DNA of 64,000 nucleotides from an uncultured Nioella sp. (lineage in GTDB: Bacteria; Pseudomonadota; Alphaproteobacteria; Rhodobacterales; Rhodobacteraceae): positions 1 to 64,000 of the forward strand of contig CANLZL010000003.1 in the NCBI GenBank assembly GCA_947495575.1, written 5' to 3'. The position numbers were made by a program, and so were the translations under genes. This document shows positions 1 through 9,189 of this stretch, in pieces. The notes below the pieces were generated by a model, which saw nothing but the letters and a program-made list of their open reading frames with translations, had not been told where the DNA came from and made no database searches. Position 1 is the first letter of the stretch; each line of letters starts with the position of its first letter.

Positions 1-669
1 ATGGTCAATGTGCCGCGCATCAAGGGCAACCATAACGCGATGCTGTCAGGCAAAGCGGCGGCCGAGGCGGCCTATGCGGCCATCGGCGCGGGACGGTCGG
101 GCGATGAGCTGAACGATTACGAAACCGAAGTGCGCAGCGGCGCGATCGGCAAGGACCTCAAGCGCGTGCGCAACGTCAAACCGATGTGGTCGAAATGGGG
201 CATGATGGCCTCGCTGGCCTTTGGCGGCCTGGATATGTGGACCAACAGCCTGTTTGGTTTTTCCCTTTTCGGCACGCTCAAGCACGGCAAAAACGATGCC
301 GAGGCGACCGAGCCTGCCGCGAAACACAAGCCCATCGACTACCCGCGCCCCGATGGCAAGATCAGCTTTGACCGCCTGACCAATGTCAGCTTCTCGATGA
401 CCAATCACGAGGAAAGCCAGCCCGCGCATTTGCATCTGAAGGACGCCTCGCTGCCGATCTCGGTCAACCTGCCGCAATTCGCAGAACCCGCCCAACGCTA
501 CTGCCCGGCGGGCGTCTATGAGGTGGTGGAAAAGGACGGCCAGCAAGAGTTCGTCATCAACTTCCAAAACTGCGTCCACTGCAAAACATGCGACATCAAG
601 GACCCGTCACAGAACATCACATGGGTCACCCCACAAGGCGGTGATGGACCAAACTATCCAAATATGTGA
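1..669 (+). CDS. Electron transfer flavoprotein-ubiquinone oxidoreductase, C-terminal part (5'-truncated by window edge)
   Basis: C-terminal ferredoxin-like motif CVHCKTCDIKDPSQNITWVTPQGGDGPNYPNM typical of ETF-QO; frame open from base 1. Confidence 0.93.
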   Translation: MVNVPRIKGNHNAMLSGKAAAEAAYAAIGAGRSGDELNDYETEVRSGAIGKDLKRVRNVKPMWSKWGMMASLAFGGLDMWTNSLFGFSLFGTLKHGKNDAEATEPAAKHKPIDYPRPDGKISFDRLTNVSFSMTNHEESQPAHLHLKDASLPISVNLPQFAEPAQRYCPAGVYEVVEKDGQQEFVINFQNCVHCKTCDIKDPSQNITWVTPQGGDGPNYPNM

Positions 670-676
670 ACGCAAA

Positions 677-700
677 ACGGCCCTTCGGGGCCGTTTTTTT
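677..700 (+). terminator. Intrinsic terminator after ETF-QO gene
   Basis: aacggcccttcggggccgttttttt: GC stem, TTCG loop, T-tract. Confidence 0.85.
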
Positions 701-811
701 GGGGGCCGGACCAGATCACGGCCAGATCACGAATTGGGAAAATCGACTATTCCTGCCATTGCCTGCATTGCCTCCCATCGGTGAGCGACCTAGACTCTGT
801 GCTATATTGAA

Positions 812-2527
812 ATGCCGGAGCCATTAATGCGCCTATTTGTTCGCCTGTCCGTGATCGCCCTACTGGCCGTATCCAATCCTGCCTCAGCTCAAATCAGTGT
901 TCCATTGACTGAGGAAAACCTTGCCGGAGCCTATCTTGCGGCCCGGACGGCTGCGGTTGCAGGAAATCACCGCGAAGCCGCCTTACATTTTCAGCGTGTC
1001 TTACGGGCCGATCCGGATAATTTTCGGGTTATCCCGGACGCAACGCTTGCGTTTGCGGCCATAGGCGATTGGGATCAGGCCGGTATCGTCGCTTCGCGTT
1101 TGCCTGACGGCGCTGATGGGCAAGAGTTTGCAGATATGGTGCAACAGGTCCTGCGCATCCGCGATGGCAACTATTCTGACGCCTATGCCGCGTCCCAGGA
1201 TGCCAGCGGTGCCGGACCGCTGGTTGACCCTCTGCTTCAGGGCTGGCTGGCTTTGGCCGAGGGCAATATGAGCCGCGCGGGCGCATCATTTCAAAGCCTG
1301 GTGGATAGCGACCATCCCGTGTCAGGGCTGGTTCCCTACCAATATGCCCTTGCGCTGGCCTCTGTCGGTGACTTTGAAGGCGCGAACGAGATCTTTTCAG
1401 GCGCGGTATTTGGACCGCTACAAGTCAGCGTCCGGGGGGTTCACGCTCATGCGCAAATCCTGGTCCAGCTTGACCGTCATGAGGACGCGTTGGACCTGAT
1501 CAACGCTGCTGTTAGCCGCAGCGCGGATCCGGGCCTGTTCCAGTTGCGTGACCAGATCGAAGCTGATCCGACCCGGCCCTATGATTTTATTACGACCCCC
1601 GCGCAAGGCATGGCTGAAGTGTTCTTTGCCATTTCCCGGGCGCTAGGAAATGACGCGGGGACAACGCTGCCCCTGGTTTACGCCCACGCCGCGTTCGCGA
1701 TTGATCCGAACCATCGTCATGCCGTTGTTCTGGCCGGCAATATCCTGTCGGATGCAGAGCAATACGAGATGGCCAGTGATAGTTACAGCCTGGTTCCGCG
1801 TGAAGATCCACTCTTTGTCGAATCCGAGATGGGCCGCGCAGAGGCGCTTTATCAATTGGGCAATCAAGAGGCCGCCGTTGAAGTTTTGCATGCGCTTGCC
1901 CGCGACTACCCTGACCTGGCGGCGGTCCATACCGCCCTTGGCGACATTCTCAGGCGGATGGATTTGTTTGAAGAAGCAATCCTTGCCTATGACGCGGCCG
2001 TGAACCTGATTGATCGGACGCAACAGCGCTATTGGTTCCTGTTTTACGCGCGCGCCATTAGCCATGACCAAGTAGATCATTGGGAAGCGGCAGAGGCTGA
2101 TTTTCGCCATGCGCTTACCCTCGACCCAGACCAACCTAACGTTTTGAATTACCTTGGGTATTCCTTGGTTGAGCAGCGCCGAAACTTTGATGAGGCCTTA
2201 GACATGATCGAACGTGCCGTCGCCGGGCGTCCGTCAAACGGCTACATTGTCGACAGTCTTGGCTGGGTTTTGTACCGTCTGGGCCGATTTGAAGAGGCCG
2301 TGGCGCCAATGGAGCGTGCGGTTGAATTGATGCCAAATGACCCAATTATCAACGACCATCTTGGCGATGTTTACTGGATGGTGGGCCGATACCGTGAGGC
2401 CGAGTTTCAATGGAGCCGGTCCCTGTCGTTCGAACCCGACGAGGTCGACGCTGAGCGCATTCGTTTAAAGCTTGAGGTCGGGCTAGACGCCGTGCTGGCC
2501 GCGGAATCCGAGGCCGAGATCCAGTGA
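812..2527 (+). CDS. Secreted tetratricopeptide-repeat protein
   Basis: N-terminal signal peptide; repeated TPR-like helices (e.g. YIVDSLGWVLYRLGRFEEAVAPMERAVELMPNDPIINDHLGDVYW). Confidence 0.85.
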   Translation: MPEPLMRLFVRLSVIALLAVSNPASAQISVPLTEENLAGAYLAARTAAVAGNHREAALHFQRVLRADPDNFRVIPDATLAFAAIGDWDQAGIVASRLPDGADGQEFADMVQQVLRIRDGNYSDAYAASQDASGAGPLVDPLLQGWLALAEGNMSRAGASFQSLVDSDHPVSGLVPYQYALALASVGDFEGANEIFSGAVFGPLQVSVRGVHAHAQILVQLDRHEDALDLINAAVSRSADPGLFQLRDQIEADPTRPYDFITTPAQGMAEVFFAISRALGNDAGTTLPLVYAHAAFAIDPNHRHAVVLAGNILSDAEQYEMASDSYSLVPREDPLFVESEMGRAEALYQLGNQEAAVEVLHALARDYPDLAAVHTALGDILRRMDLFEEAILAYDAAVNLIDRTQQRYWFLFYARAISHDQVDHWEAAEADFRHALTLDPDQPNVLNYLGYSLVEQRRNFDEALDMIERAVAGRPSNGYIVDSLGWVLYRLGRFEEAVAPMERAVELMPNDPIINDHLGDVYWMVGRYREAEFQWSRSLSFEPDEVDAERIRLKLEVGLDAVLAAESEAEIQ

Positions 2528-3357
2528 TCGCGGAATGGGCGCCGGCCAAATTGAACTTGTCCCTTCATGTGACAGGGCAAAGGGCAGATGGCTTTCACCT
2601 TCTGGATTCGCTTGTCGTGTTTACCGAATTCGGTGACCGCCTGACATTCTCACCGGCGCCGGAACTGTCCCTGACAGTCGCCGGCCCATTGCGCGGAGGT
2701 GTACCCACCGGAGCAGAAAACCTTGTCTTGTGCGCGGCGCGGCTGTTTCATCCCGAAATAGGGGCTGAGATTACGCTAGAAAAACATCTGCCTCACGCGG
2801 CCGGCATTGGCGGAGGGTCTGCCGATGCAGCGGCCACACTGCACGGTCTCGCAGCGCTTACTGGCTACAAAATGCCAGATGAAGCCGCCGTTTTGTCCCT
2901 TGGGGCAGATGTACCTGTTTGCCTTCATGGCGCGCCGGTTCGGATGCAGGGCATTGGCGATATTCTGACACCCGTGCCGCCACTGCCAAACAGCTTTGTA
3001 GTTCTGGTCAATCCGGGCGTCGCTGTCCCCACGGCGGTGGTGTTTGCAGGCCTTGAATCCAAGTCCAATACAGCCATGCTGCCCCCAATATGGCATGACT
3101 TTGAAAGTTTTGTTTTGTGGCTGTCTGCACAACGAAACGATCTGCAGGCGTCCGCTGCTGCCTATGCGCCCGAAATATCTGAAACTCTGGTTGCCATAGA
3201 CCGAACAGGCGCCCGCCTCGCCCGAATGAGCGGTTCAGGTGCCACGTGTTTTGGATTGTTTGCAGCAGAAGAGGCCGCAGCTGATGCGGCCGCCGCGATT
3301 TCGAAAAACCACCCGCATTGGTGGGTGCAACATACCGCTATTTACACCGGCGACTGA
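2524..3357 (+). CDS. ispE: 4-diphosphocytidyl-2-C-methyl-D-erythritol kinase
   Basis: GHMP kinase motifs (APAKLNLSLHVTGQRADGFHLLDSLVVF; PHAAGIGGGSADAAATL); 4-nt overlap with TPR gene. Confidence 0.93.
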   Translation: MIAEWAPAKLNLSLHVTGQRADGFHLLDSLVVFTEFGDRLTFSPAPELSLTVAGPLRGGVPTGAENLVLCAARLFHPEIGAEITLEKHLPHAAGIGGGSADAAATLHGLAALTGYKMPDEAAVLSLGADVPVCLHGAPVRMQGIGDILTPVPPLPNSFVVLVNPGVAVPTAVVFAGLESKSNTAMLPPIWHDFESFVLWLSAQRNDLQASAAAYAPEISETLVAIDRTGARLARMSGSGATCFGLFAAEEAAADAAAAISKNHPHWWVQHTAIYTGD

Positions 3358-3376
3358 GCAAGTCGTAGGCATCTGG

Positions 3377-4402
3377 TCAGTTCACCCGCGCTACCACGAA
3401 ATCCGCCAGATCAGACAGCATGTCGCGCAGCTCATGGGCCGGCAGTTCCGCCAGGGCGGCCTTGGCCTCTGCGGCATAGGCAAGCGCTATATCGCGGGTT
3501 TCGGATAGCGTGCCATGCGCTTTTAGCAGCCGCATGGCCTCCTCCAAATCACCGTCACGCTGATCGCCTTTTTCAATGACCCGTTTCCAGAACGCACGTT
3601 CCTCATCATTTGCCTTAGCTACCGCCTTGATCACCGGCAGTGTCAGTTTACGTTCGCGAAAATCGTCGCCTGTATTCTTTCCCATCACGCCAGACGCGCC
3701 GCCGTAATCCAGCAAGTCATCGACAATCTGGAAGCTCATGCCAAGCGCATCGCCGTAGCGGGCCAGCGCCGCCACATGCGCTTCGTCGGCTTTGGCTACA
3801 ACGCCGCCTACCTCGGTCGCCGCTTCGAAAAGCGCTGCTGTTTTGCCGCGAATGACCTTGGTGTAGATATCTTCGCCCGTCTTCAGGCTCTGCGCCGCCG
3901 TCAGCTGCAGCACCTCACCTTCGGCAATGGTCGCAGAGGCATTTGCCAGAATATCGAGGATCCGGAGCGAGCCGCATTCCACCATCAACTGGAAGCTGCG
4001 AGAGAACAAGTAATCTCCTACAAGAACGGAACTTTGGTTATCCCACAACAGGTTGGCCGTTGGTCTTCCGCGTCTCTGGTCGCTTTCATCGACGACATCA
4101 TCATGCAGCAAAGTGGCTGTATGGATAAACTCAACCGTCGCCGCCAGCTTTTGGTGATCTTCGCCCTGGTAGCCGCACAGCCGGGCCGCGGCCAATGTCA
4201 TAAGGGGGCGGATACGCTTGCCGCCTGCCTCAACCAAATGCGCTGTGACTTCCGGAATTCGCGGCGCATGTTCCGACGCCATCCGCGTGCGGATCAGCTG
4301 ATTCACAGCATCCATGTCGTCGGACATGTAGTCCCTCAGACGCTCATGGGGCTTGGTTGCAGCATCAACGAGGCTCATCCGGCCATATCCTTCTCTCGAC
4401 AA
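3377..4402 (-). CDS. Polyprenyl (octaprenyl/decaprenyl) diphosphate synthase
   Basis: DDVVDESDQRRGRPTAN and QIVDDLLDY aspartate-rich motifs of E-type prenyl synthases. Confidence 0.92.
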   Translation of the reverse strand: MSREGYGRMSLVDAATKPHERLRDYMSDDMDAVNQLIRTRMASEHAPRIPEVTAHLVEAGGKRIRPLMTLAAARLCGYQGEDHQKLAATVEFIHTATLLHDDVVDESDQRRGRPTANLLWDNQSSVLVGDYLFSRSFQLMVECGSLRILDILANASATIAEGEVLQLTAAQSLKTGEDIYTKVIRGKTAALFEAATEVGGVVAKADEAHVAALARYGDALGMSFQIVDDLLDYGGASGVMGKNTGDDFRERKLTLPVIKAVAKANDEERAFWKRVIEKGDQRDGDLEEAMRLLKAHGTLSETRDIALAYAAEAKAALAELPAHELRDMLSDLADFVVARVN

Positions 4403-4431
4403 GCGGGCACTTGCGGCCTATCAGGCCAGAC

Positions 4432-4650
4432 ATGAAAGAACTTCTGCGCAGCACCGACCCGACCGTAATCGCCTTTGCATCGGCACTTCTGTCCGGCGAG
4501 GGTATAGAGGTGTTCGAGATGGACGTCCATATGAGCGTGCTCGAAGGCTCCATAGGCGTTTTGCCGCGCCGCCTGATGGTGCGCGAAGGCGACCTGGACG
4601 AAGCCGAAATGATCTTGCGCGATAATGAGATCGGCCTGGGACGGTCCTGA
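4432..4650 (+). CDS. DUF2007 family small protein
   Basis: MKELLRSTDPTVIAFASALLSGEGIEVFEMDVHMSVLEGSIG...RRLMVREGDLDEA; start chosen at 4432. Confidence 0.8.
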   Translation: MKELLRSTDPTVIAFASALLSGEGIEVFEMDVHMSVLEGSIGVLPRRLMVREGDLDEAEMILRDNEIGLGRS

Positions 4651-5394
4651 ATGGGATTTGCCGAGGCTGATCTGACCCACGACGCCTTTTTGGGCGGACG
4701 TGTTCATGCCTGGCAACCAAAACATGGCTACCGCGCCGCCACTGACCCTGTCTTGCTTGCCGCCAGTGTTCCGGCCCGCCCGGGCGACGATGTGTTGGAG
4801 TTGGGGTGCGGTGTTGGTGTTGCCTCTCTCTGCCTCGCGGCCCGAGTGACAGACCTGGACATTATCGGTGTGGAAAGACAGGCGGAATATGCAGAATTGG
4901 CTGCGCGTAATGGGCTGAACGTCGTCACTGCGGATTTGACAGATCTTCCCGACGCCCTGCGCAATCAGGGCTTCGATCAAGTCATCGCAAACCCGCCCTA
5001 CTACGCCAAAGGTGCCGGAACTGCCGCCGCAGATAGCGGTCGGGAACAAGCCTTGCGAGAGGACACGCCCCTGGAACAATGGATCGACGTTGCTTCCCGC
5101 CGTCTGAATCCCAAAGGCTGGTTGACGATGATCCAATCCGCCGACCGGCTACCCGAGATGCTGGCAGCGCTACATCCGCGCCTCGGCTCACTATCACTTT
5201 TGCCAGTGATGGCCCGCGAGGGTCGTCCCGCAGGCCGCGTTTTGTTGCGTGCGCGCAAGGGTGGGCGCACTCCATTTCGGCTGCTGCCCCCGCTGATTAT
5301 GCATAATGGTGCCGCCCACAAATCCGATGGAGAAGACTATACCCAACAGATTCGTGCCGTGCTGCGCGATAGCGAATCGCTTGATTGGGGCTGA
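4651..5394 (+). CDS. tRNA1(Val) (adenine-N6)-methyltransferase-like SAM-dependent methyltransferase
   Basis: VLELGCGVGVASLCLAAR and VIANPPYY (NPPY) motifs. Confidence 0.88.
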   Translation: MGFAEADLTHDAFLGGRVHAWQPKHGYRAATDPVLLAASVPARPGDDVLELGCGVGVASLCLAARVTDLDIIGVERQAEYAELAARNGLNVVTADLTDLPDALRNQGFDQVIANPPYYAKGAGTAAADSGREQALREDTPLEQWIDVASRRLNPKGWLTMIQSADRLPEMLAALHPRLGSLSLLPVMAREGRPAGRVLLRARKGGRTPFRLLPPLIMHNGAAHKSDGEDYTQQIRAVLRDSESLDWG

Positions 5395-5520
5395 TTCGCT
5401 GCACTGATCGGCGGTTCCTCGCAAATTTCAACGAAAAACTTGCATGTCGGGCGTGACACGACTCGTATCCTGTGCTTCGCTGTCACTCCATCGTTACAAA
5501 GCATGAGAGGAGATACTTAT

Positions 5521-5685
5521 ATGTCGGTTGTCGCGCATCTTCAGGAGCTCAAGAAGAAACACGAAAACCTCTCGCGCGAAGTAGAATCCATCCAACGCAG
5601 TCCGGGCGGCGATGATATGAAAGTCCGAGAACTGAAAAAGCAAAAACTGCGTTTGAAGGAAGAAATTTCAAAACTAGACGCATAG
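5521..5685 (+). CDS. YdcH/DUF465 family small coiled-coil protein
   Basis: MSVVAHLQELKKKHENLSREVESIQRSPGGDDMKVRELKKQKLRLKEEISKLDA; SD gaggag upstream. Confidence 0.85.
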   Translation: MSVVAHLQELKKKHENLSREVESIQRSPGGDDMKVRELKKQKLRLKEEISKLDA

Positions 5686-5710
5686 TACCATTTAACATCG
5701 ATGTTGGGCC

Positions 5711-6658
5711 CTAGGGCTCAACATCCGCTGCGGCAACGAATACCCGGCCTTCGCGGTGCGGAATAATGTCCTTTGCCTGCTCTTTTACCCAATCCAAGAA
5801 CGCCTGAACCTGTGGCCGCGCGACCCCCGTCGCCGGGCAGACGAAACTATAATGTGCCTCTGTGGTGACGGCCAAATCAAACGGCGCAACCAAGCGCCCC
5901 TCTCGCAGGTCTTTTTCCGTCAGCGAGATCCGCCCTAGAACCACACCGGCACCTGCCGCCGCGGCATCTACAGCATGGTCGGCCTGTGAAAACCTTGCGC
6001 CGGATAGCTCGCCCGTTTCAATACCCGCTGCTTTGAACCAGGTCGGCCAGGTGAAGGCAGGTTTGAACACCATAATATCATCCTGATGCAGCAGCGGAGC
6101 TGACAACAGGCTGTCAGGAGTTGGGTACTTTTCAACGAGACTTGGATGCATCATCGGGGTCACCCACTCATCAATCAATCGATGGGCGAAAAGATCGGGA
6201 TTGTCGCCCCCCATGCCAAATCGAATTGCAGCATCGATATCATCGTGGTTGAAATCAAGAATTTTTAGCGTCGCGGAAAAGCGCAATTCGACTTCAGGGT
6301 GGGCCTGTGCAAAGGCAAACAGGCGCGGCGCCAGCCATTTGGCTGTAAATGCGGGACCGGCCGTCACGGTTAGCGTCGCACTGTCCACGACCCGCTGCGC
6401 TGATCGCCATGCGGCTCTTAAAGCAGCAAACCCTTCAGCTGCACCGGGGGCCAGGACGCGCCCAGCCTCCGTCAATTCTACAGCGCGGTTCAGACGATAA
6501 AACAGCGGCGAACCCAAATGGTCCTCCAGAGACTTAATCTGAAAACTCAGGGCGGCGGGGGTCACGTGTAATTCCGCAGCGGCCTGCGCAAAACTCATGT
6601 GGCGAGCAGCAGCATCAAAGGCGCGAAATGCGGTTAAGGGAGGAAGACGATCAGCCAT
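5711..6658 (-). CDS. LysR-family transcriptional regulator (GcvA-like)
   Basis: N-terminal HTH LPPLTAFRAFDAAARHMSFAQAAAELHVTPAALSFQIKSLEDHLGSPLFYR. Confidence 0.92.
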   Translation of the reverse strand: MADRLPPLTAFRAFDAAARHMSFAQAAAELHVTPAALSFQIKSLEDHLGSPLFYRLNRAVELTEAGRVLAPGAAEGFAALRAAWRSAQRVVDSATLTVTAGPAFTAKWLAPRLFAFAQAHPEVELRFSATLKILDFNHDDIDAAIRFGMGGDNPDLFAHRLIDEWVTPMMHPSLVEKYPTPDSLLSAPLLHQDDIMVFKPAFTWPTWFKAAGIETGELSGARFSQADHAVDAAAAGAGVVLGRISLTEKDLREGRLVAPFDLAVTTEAHYSFVCPATGVARPQVQAFLDWVKEQAKDIIPHREGRVFVAAADVEP

Positions 6659-6768
6659 GTCAGTTAAGTAAACCTAAACTGAGAAGTTGGAAAGTCTCGT
6701 TTGCGGCCTTTGACCGCTCGCCGCATATGTAGGTCAGTTCAAAATTCCTCTCCCCAAGGACTTCAAAA

Positions 6769-6957
6769 ATGACCGAAGCGACAGCAACCCAAACCATCCA
6801 ATCGGCAATAGAAGCGGCCCACACAGCCCGCGCCCAAGCGATGCGTGACTTTATCAACTGGCTGACTAGCGCGCCCCGTAGCGCCGCGACAAAAAAGACC
6901 TTCCGCACATCTTGGATGCGCGGAAGGTCCGAAACTCAATCAGGCTGTGCAGCTTAA
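6769..6957 (+). CDS. Small hypothetical protein (62 aa), divergent from LysR gene
   Basis: ORF with SD-like aagga 5-9 nt before ATG; 3' third overlaps an antisense terminator (see findings). Confidence 0.5.
   Translation: MTEATATQTIQSAIEAAHTARAQAMRDFINWLTSAPRSAATKKTFRTSWMRGRSETQSGCAA
6891..6929 (-). terminator. Intrinsic terminator downstream of phbB
   Basis: Perfect 10-bp inverted repeat GACCTTCCGC(6897-6906)/GCGGAAGGTC(6920-6929) followed on the minus strand by TTTTTT (6896-6891). Confidence 0.85.
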
Positions 6958-7679
6958 ACGAAGAACTGTGCGCCGTTTGCCGAGATGGTCGAACCGTTGA
7001 TAAAGCCCGAATCATCGGAGGCAAGGAAGGCCACGCAGCGCGCGATTTCCTCAGGCTCGCCCAGACGACCCGCAGGGATCTGTGGGATGATCTTGGAGTT
7101 CAGGACTTCCTCAGGGATCGCGCGCACCATTTCGGTGCCGATATAGCCGGGGCAGACCGCGTTGGCCGTGATGCCTGCGCGCGCGCCCTCCTGGGCCAGA
7201 GACTTCACGATACCCAAATCGCCCGCTTTTGTCGCAGCATAGTTCACCTGACCGGCTTGACCTTTTTGACCGTTGATCGACGAGATCACGATGACGCGGC
7301 CAAATTTGCGCTCACGCATTCCGGGCCAAACAGGACGCACGGTGTTGAAAACGCCGGTCAGGTTGGTCGCGATGACCTTGTTCCACTGCTCTGGCGTCAT
7401 CTTGTGAAAGAAGCCATCCCACGTGATACCAGCATTGGCGACAACCACGTCAATCGGGCCAAGCTCTTCTTCAACCTGGGCGATTCCAGCGGCAGAAGCG
7501 TCATAATCGGCAACATCCCATTTATAGGTCTTGATGCCGGTTTTTTCGGTGAAAGCTGCCGCTTTCTCATCATTGCCAGCATAGGTTGCGGCGACGTTAT
7601 AGCCTTCGGCCTGCAGTTTTTCGGAAATTGCGGCGCCGATACCGCGGCTACCGCCGGTGACAAGTGCGTTGCGTGCCAT
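6954..7679 (-). CDS. phbB: Acetoacetyl-CoA reductase
   Basis: SDR family; ALVTGGSRGIGAAI, NAGITWDGFFHKM, VNYAATKAGDLG; adjacent to thiolase. Confidence 0.95.
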   Translation of the reverse strand: MARNALVTGGSRGIGAAISEKLQAEGYNVAATYAGNDEKAAAFTEKTGIKTYKWDVADYDASAAGIAQVEEELGPIDVVVANAGITWDGFFHKMTPEQWNKVIATNLTGVFNTVRPVWPGMRERKFGRVIVISSINGQKGQAGQVNYAATKAGDLGIVKSLAQEGARAGITANAVCPGYIGTEMVRAIPEEVLNSKIIPQIPAGRLGEPEEIARCVAFLASDDSGFINGSTISANGAQFFV

Positions 7680-7795
7680 GAGTTCATTCTCCAATCAGGC
7701 AAAGTGTTCCAGTAATTCTGTTATCCAAACGGCCAGAGGTGCGCAACTAAATTACTCACCTCATTTACCGTACCCCTCACCCCATACGAGGCAAA

Positions 7796-7822
7796 AGGGC
7801 GCCCATCGGGCGCCCTGATATC
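7796..7822 (-). terminator. Intrinsic terminator/attenuator between phbA and phbB
   Basis: agggcgcccatcgggcgccct stem; minus strand continues tttt. Confidence 0.7.
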
Positions 7823-7843
7823 TTTTTGACCGTGCGGACAGGC

Positions 7844-9019
7844 TTATGGCCGCTCCACGCAGAGGGCCACGCCCATACCACCACCGATGCAGAGGGTGGC
7901 GAGGCCTTTTTTGGCGTCGCGACGCTGCATTTCGAAAAGCAGTGTGTTCAGAACGCGGCAGCCCGAGGCACCGATCGGGTGACCGATGGCAATTGCACCA
8001 CCGTTCACGTTCACGATCGACGGATCCCAGCCCATATCCTTGTTCACGGCGCAAGCCTGTGCAGCGAAGGCTTCGTTGGCTTCGACAAGGTCCAGATCGT
8101 CAACTGTCCAACCCGCTTTGTCCAGCGCCTTGCGGGACGCATAGATCGGACCAACACCCATGATAGAAGGATCAAGGCCAGCGGTTGCATATGACGCGAT
8201 GCGGGCAAGCGGCTGGATACCGCGCTTTTCAGCTTCGTCGGCCGACATCAGCAAAGTGGCGGCTGCACCGTCATTCAAGCCAGACGCGTTTGCAGCGGTG
8301 ACCGAACCGTCCTTGGTGAAGGCAGGGCGCAGTTTGCCCATGGCTTCAATCGTTGCGCCGTGGCGGATGTATTCGTCACTATCGACCACGATATCGCCCT
8401 TACGGGTTTTGATGGTGAAAGTGGTGATCTCATCGGCGAATTTACCTGCTTTTTGAGCAGCCTCCGCCTTGTTTTGCGATGCAACGGCGAACTCATCCTG
8501 CTGGTCGCGAGAAATCTGCCACTGTTCTGCAACGTTTTCAGCGGTCTGACCCATATGGTAGCCGTTGAACGCATCCCAAAGCCCGTCACGGATCATGGTG
8601 TCGATATATTTCATATCGCCCATTTTCTGGCCCTGGCGCAGCATGGCGGCATGGGGGCTCATCGACATGTTTTCTTGACCACCGGCAACAACAATCGAAG
8701 CGTCGCCCAGCATGATGTGCTGTGCACCCAACGCTACGGCGCGCAAGCCAGAACCACACACCTGGTTGATGCTCCAAGCCGCGCTTTCCTGAGGCAGGCC
8801 TGCATTAATATGTGCCTGACGGGCCGGGTTTTGACCTTGGGCCGCGGTCAGAACCTGCCCAAGAATGGTCTCGGAGACATCGGCCTTGTCCACGCCGGCG
8901 CGCTCAACCACGGCATTGATGACAGCAGTACCCAGATCATGCGCGGGTGTATTGGCAAAGCTTCCAAGGAAACTGCCAACGGCAGTCCGGGCAGCAGAGG
9001 CGATAACGACATTGGTCAT
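7844..9019 (-). CDS. phbA: Acetyl-CoA C-acetyltransferase (beta-ketothiolase)
   Basis: [50 protein letters not shown] thiolase motifs. Confidence 0.96.
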   Translation of the reverse strand: MTNVVIASAARTAVGSFLGSFANTPAHDLGTAVINAVVERAGVDKADVSETILGQVLTAAQGQNPARQAHINAGLPQESAAWSINQVCGSGLRAVALGAQHIMLGDASIVVAGGQENMSMSPHAAMLRQGQKMGDMKYIDTMIRDGLWDAFNGYHMGQTAENVAEQWQISRDQQDEFAVASQNKAEAAQKAGKFADEITTFTIKTRKGDIVVDSDEYIRHGATIEAMGKLRPAFTKDGSVTAANASGLNDGAAATLLMSADEAEKRGIQPLARIASYATAGLDPSIMGVGPIYASRKALDKAGWTVDDLDLVEANEAFAAQACAVNKDMGWDPSIVNVNGGAIAIGHPIGASGCRVLNTLLFEMQRRDAKKGLATLCIGGGMGVALCVERP

Positions 9020-9189
9020 GTCAAATCCCTTTCGGTTTTTGGCTATGCGCACTGCCCACTCCTAGGGCCAGCGCGGCGGGAAGAATTCTCTCCCCGGCGT
9101 GATACGACCTGTTACGCAGCGTCACAACAGACACGGTGTCTCAGGCATCCTCAGTCACATTATCGAATGATTTGGGAAGGTCCACAGGC

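Noticed and set aside
3776-4435. 219-aa plus-strand ORF antisense to polyprenyl synthase
   Set aside because: Shadow ORF; the minus strand encodes a clear prenyl synthase and the antisense translation has no recognisable motifs
5440-5471. Candidate sigma-70 promoter (TTGCAT ... TATCCT) upstream of the ydcH-like gene
   Set aside because: Spacer of 20 nt is too long for a confident call
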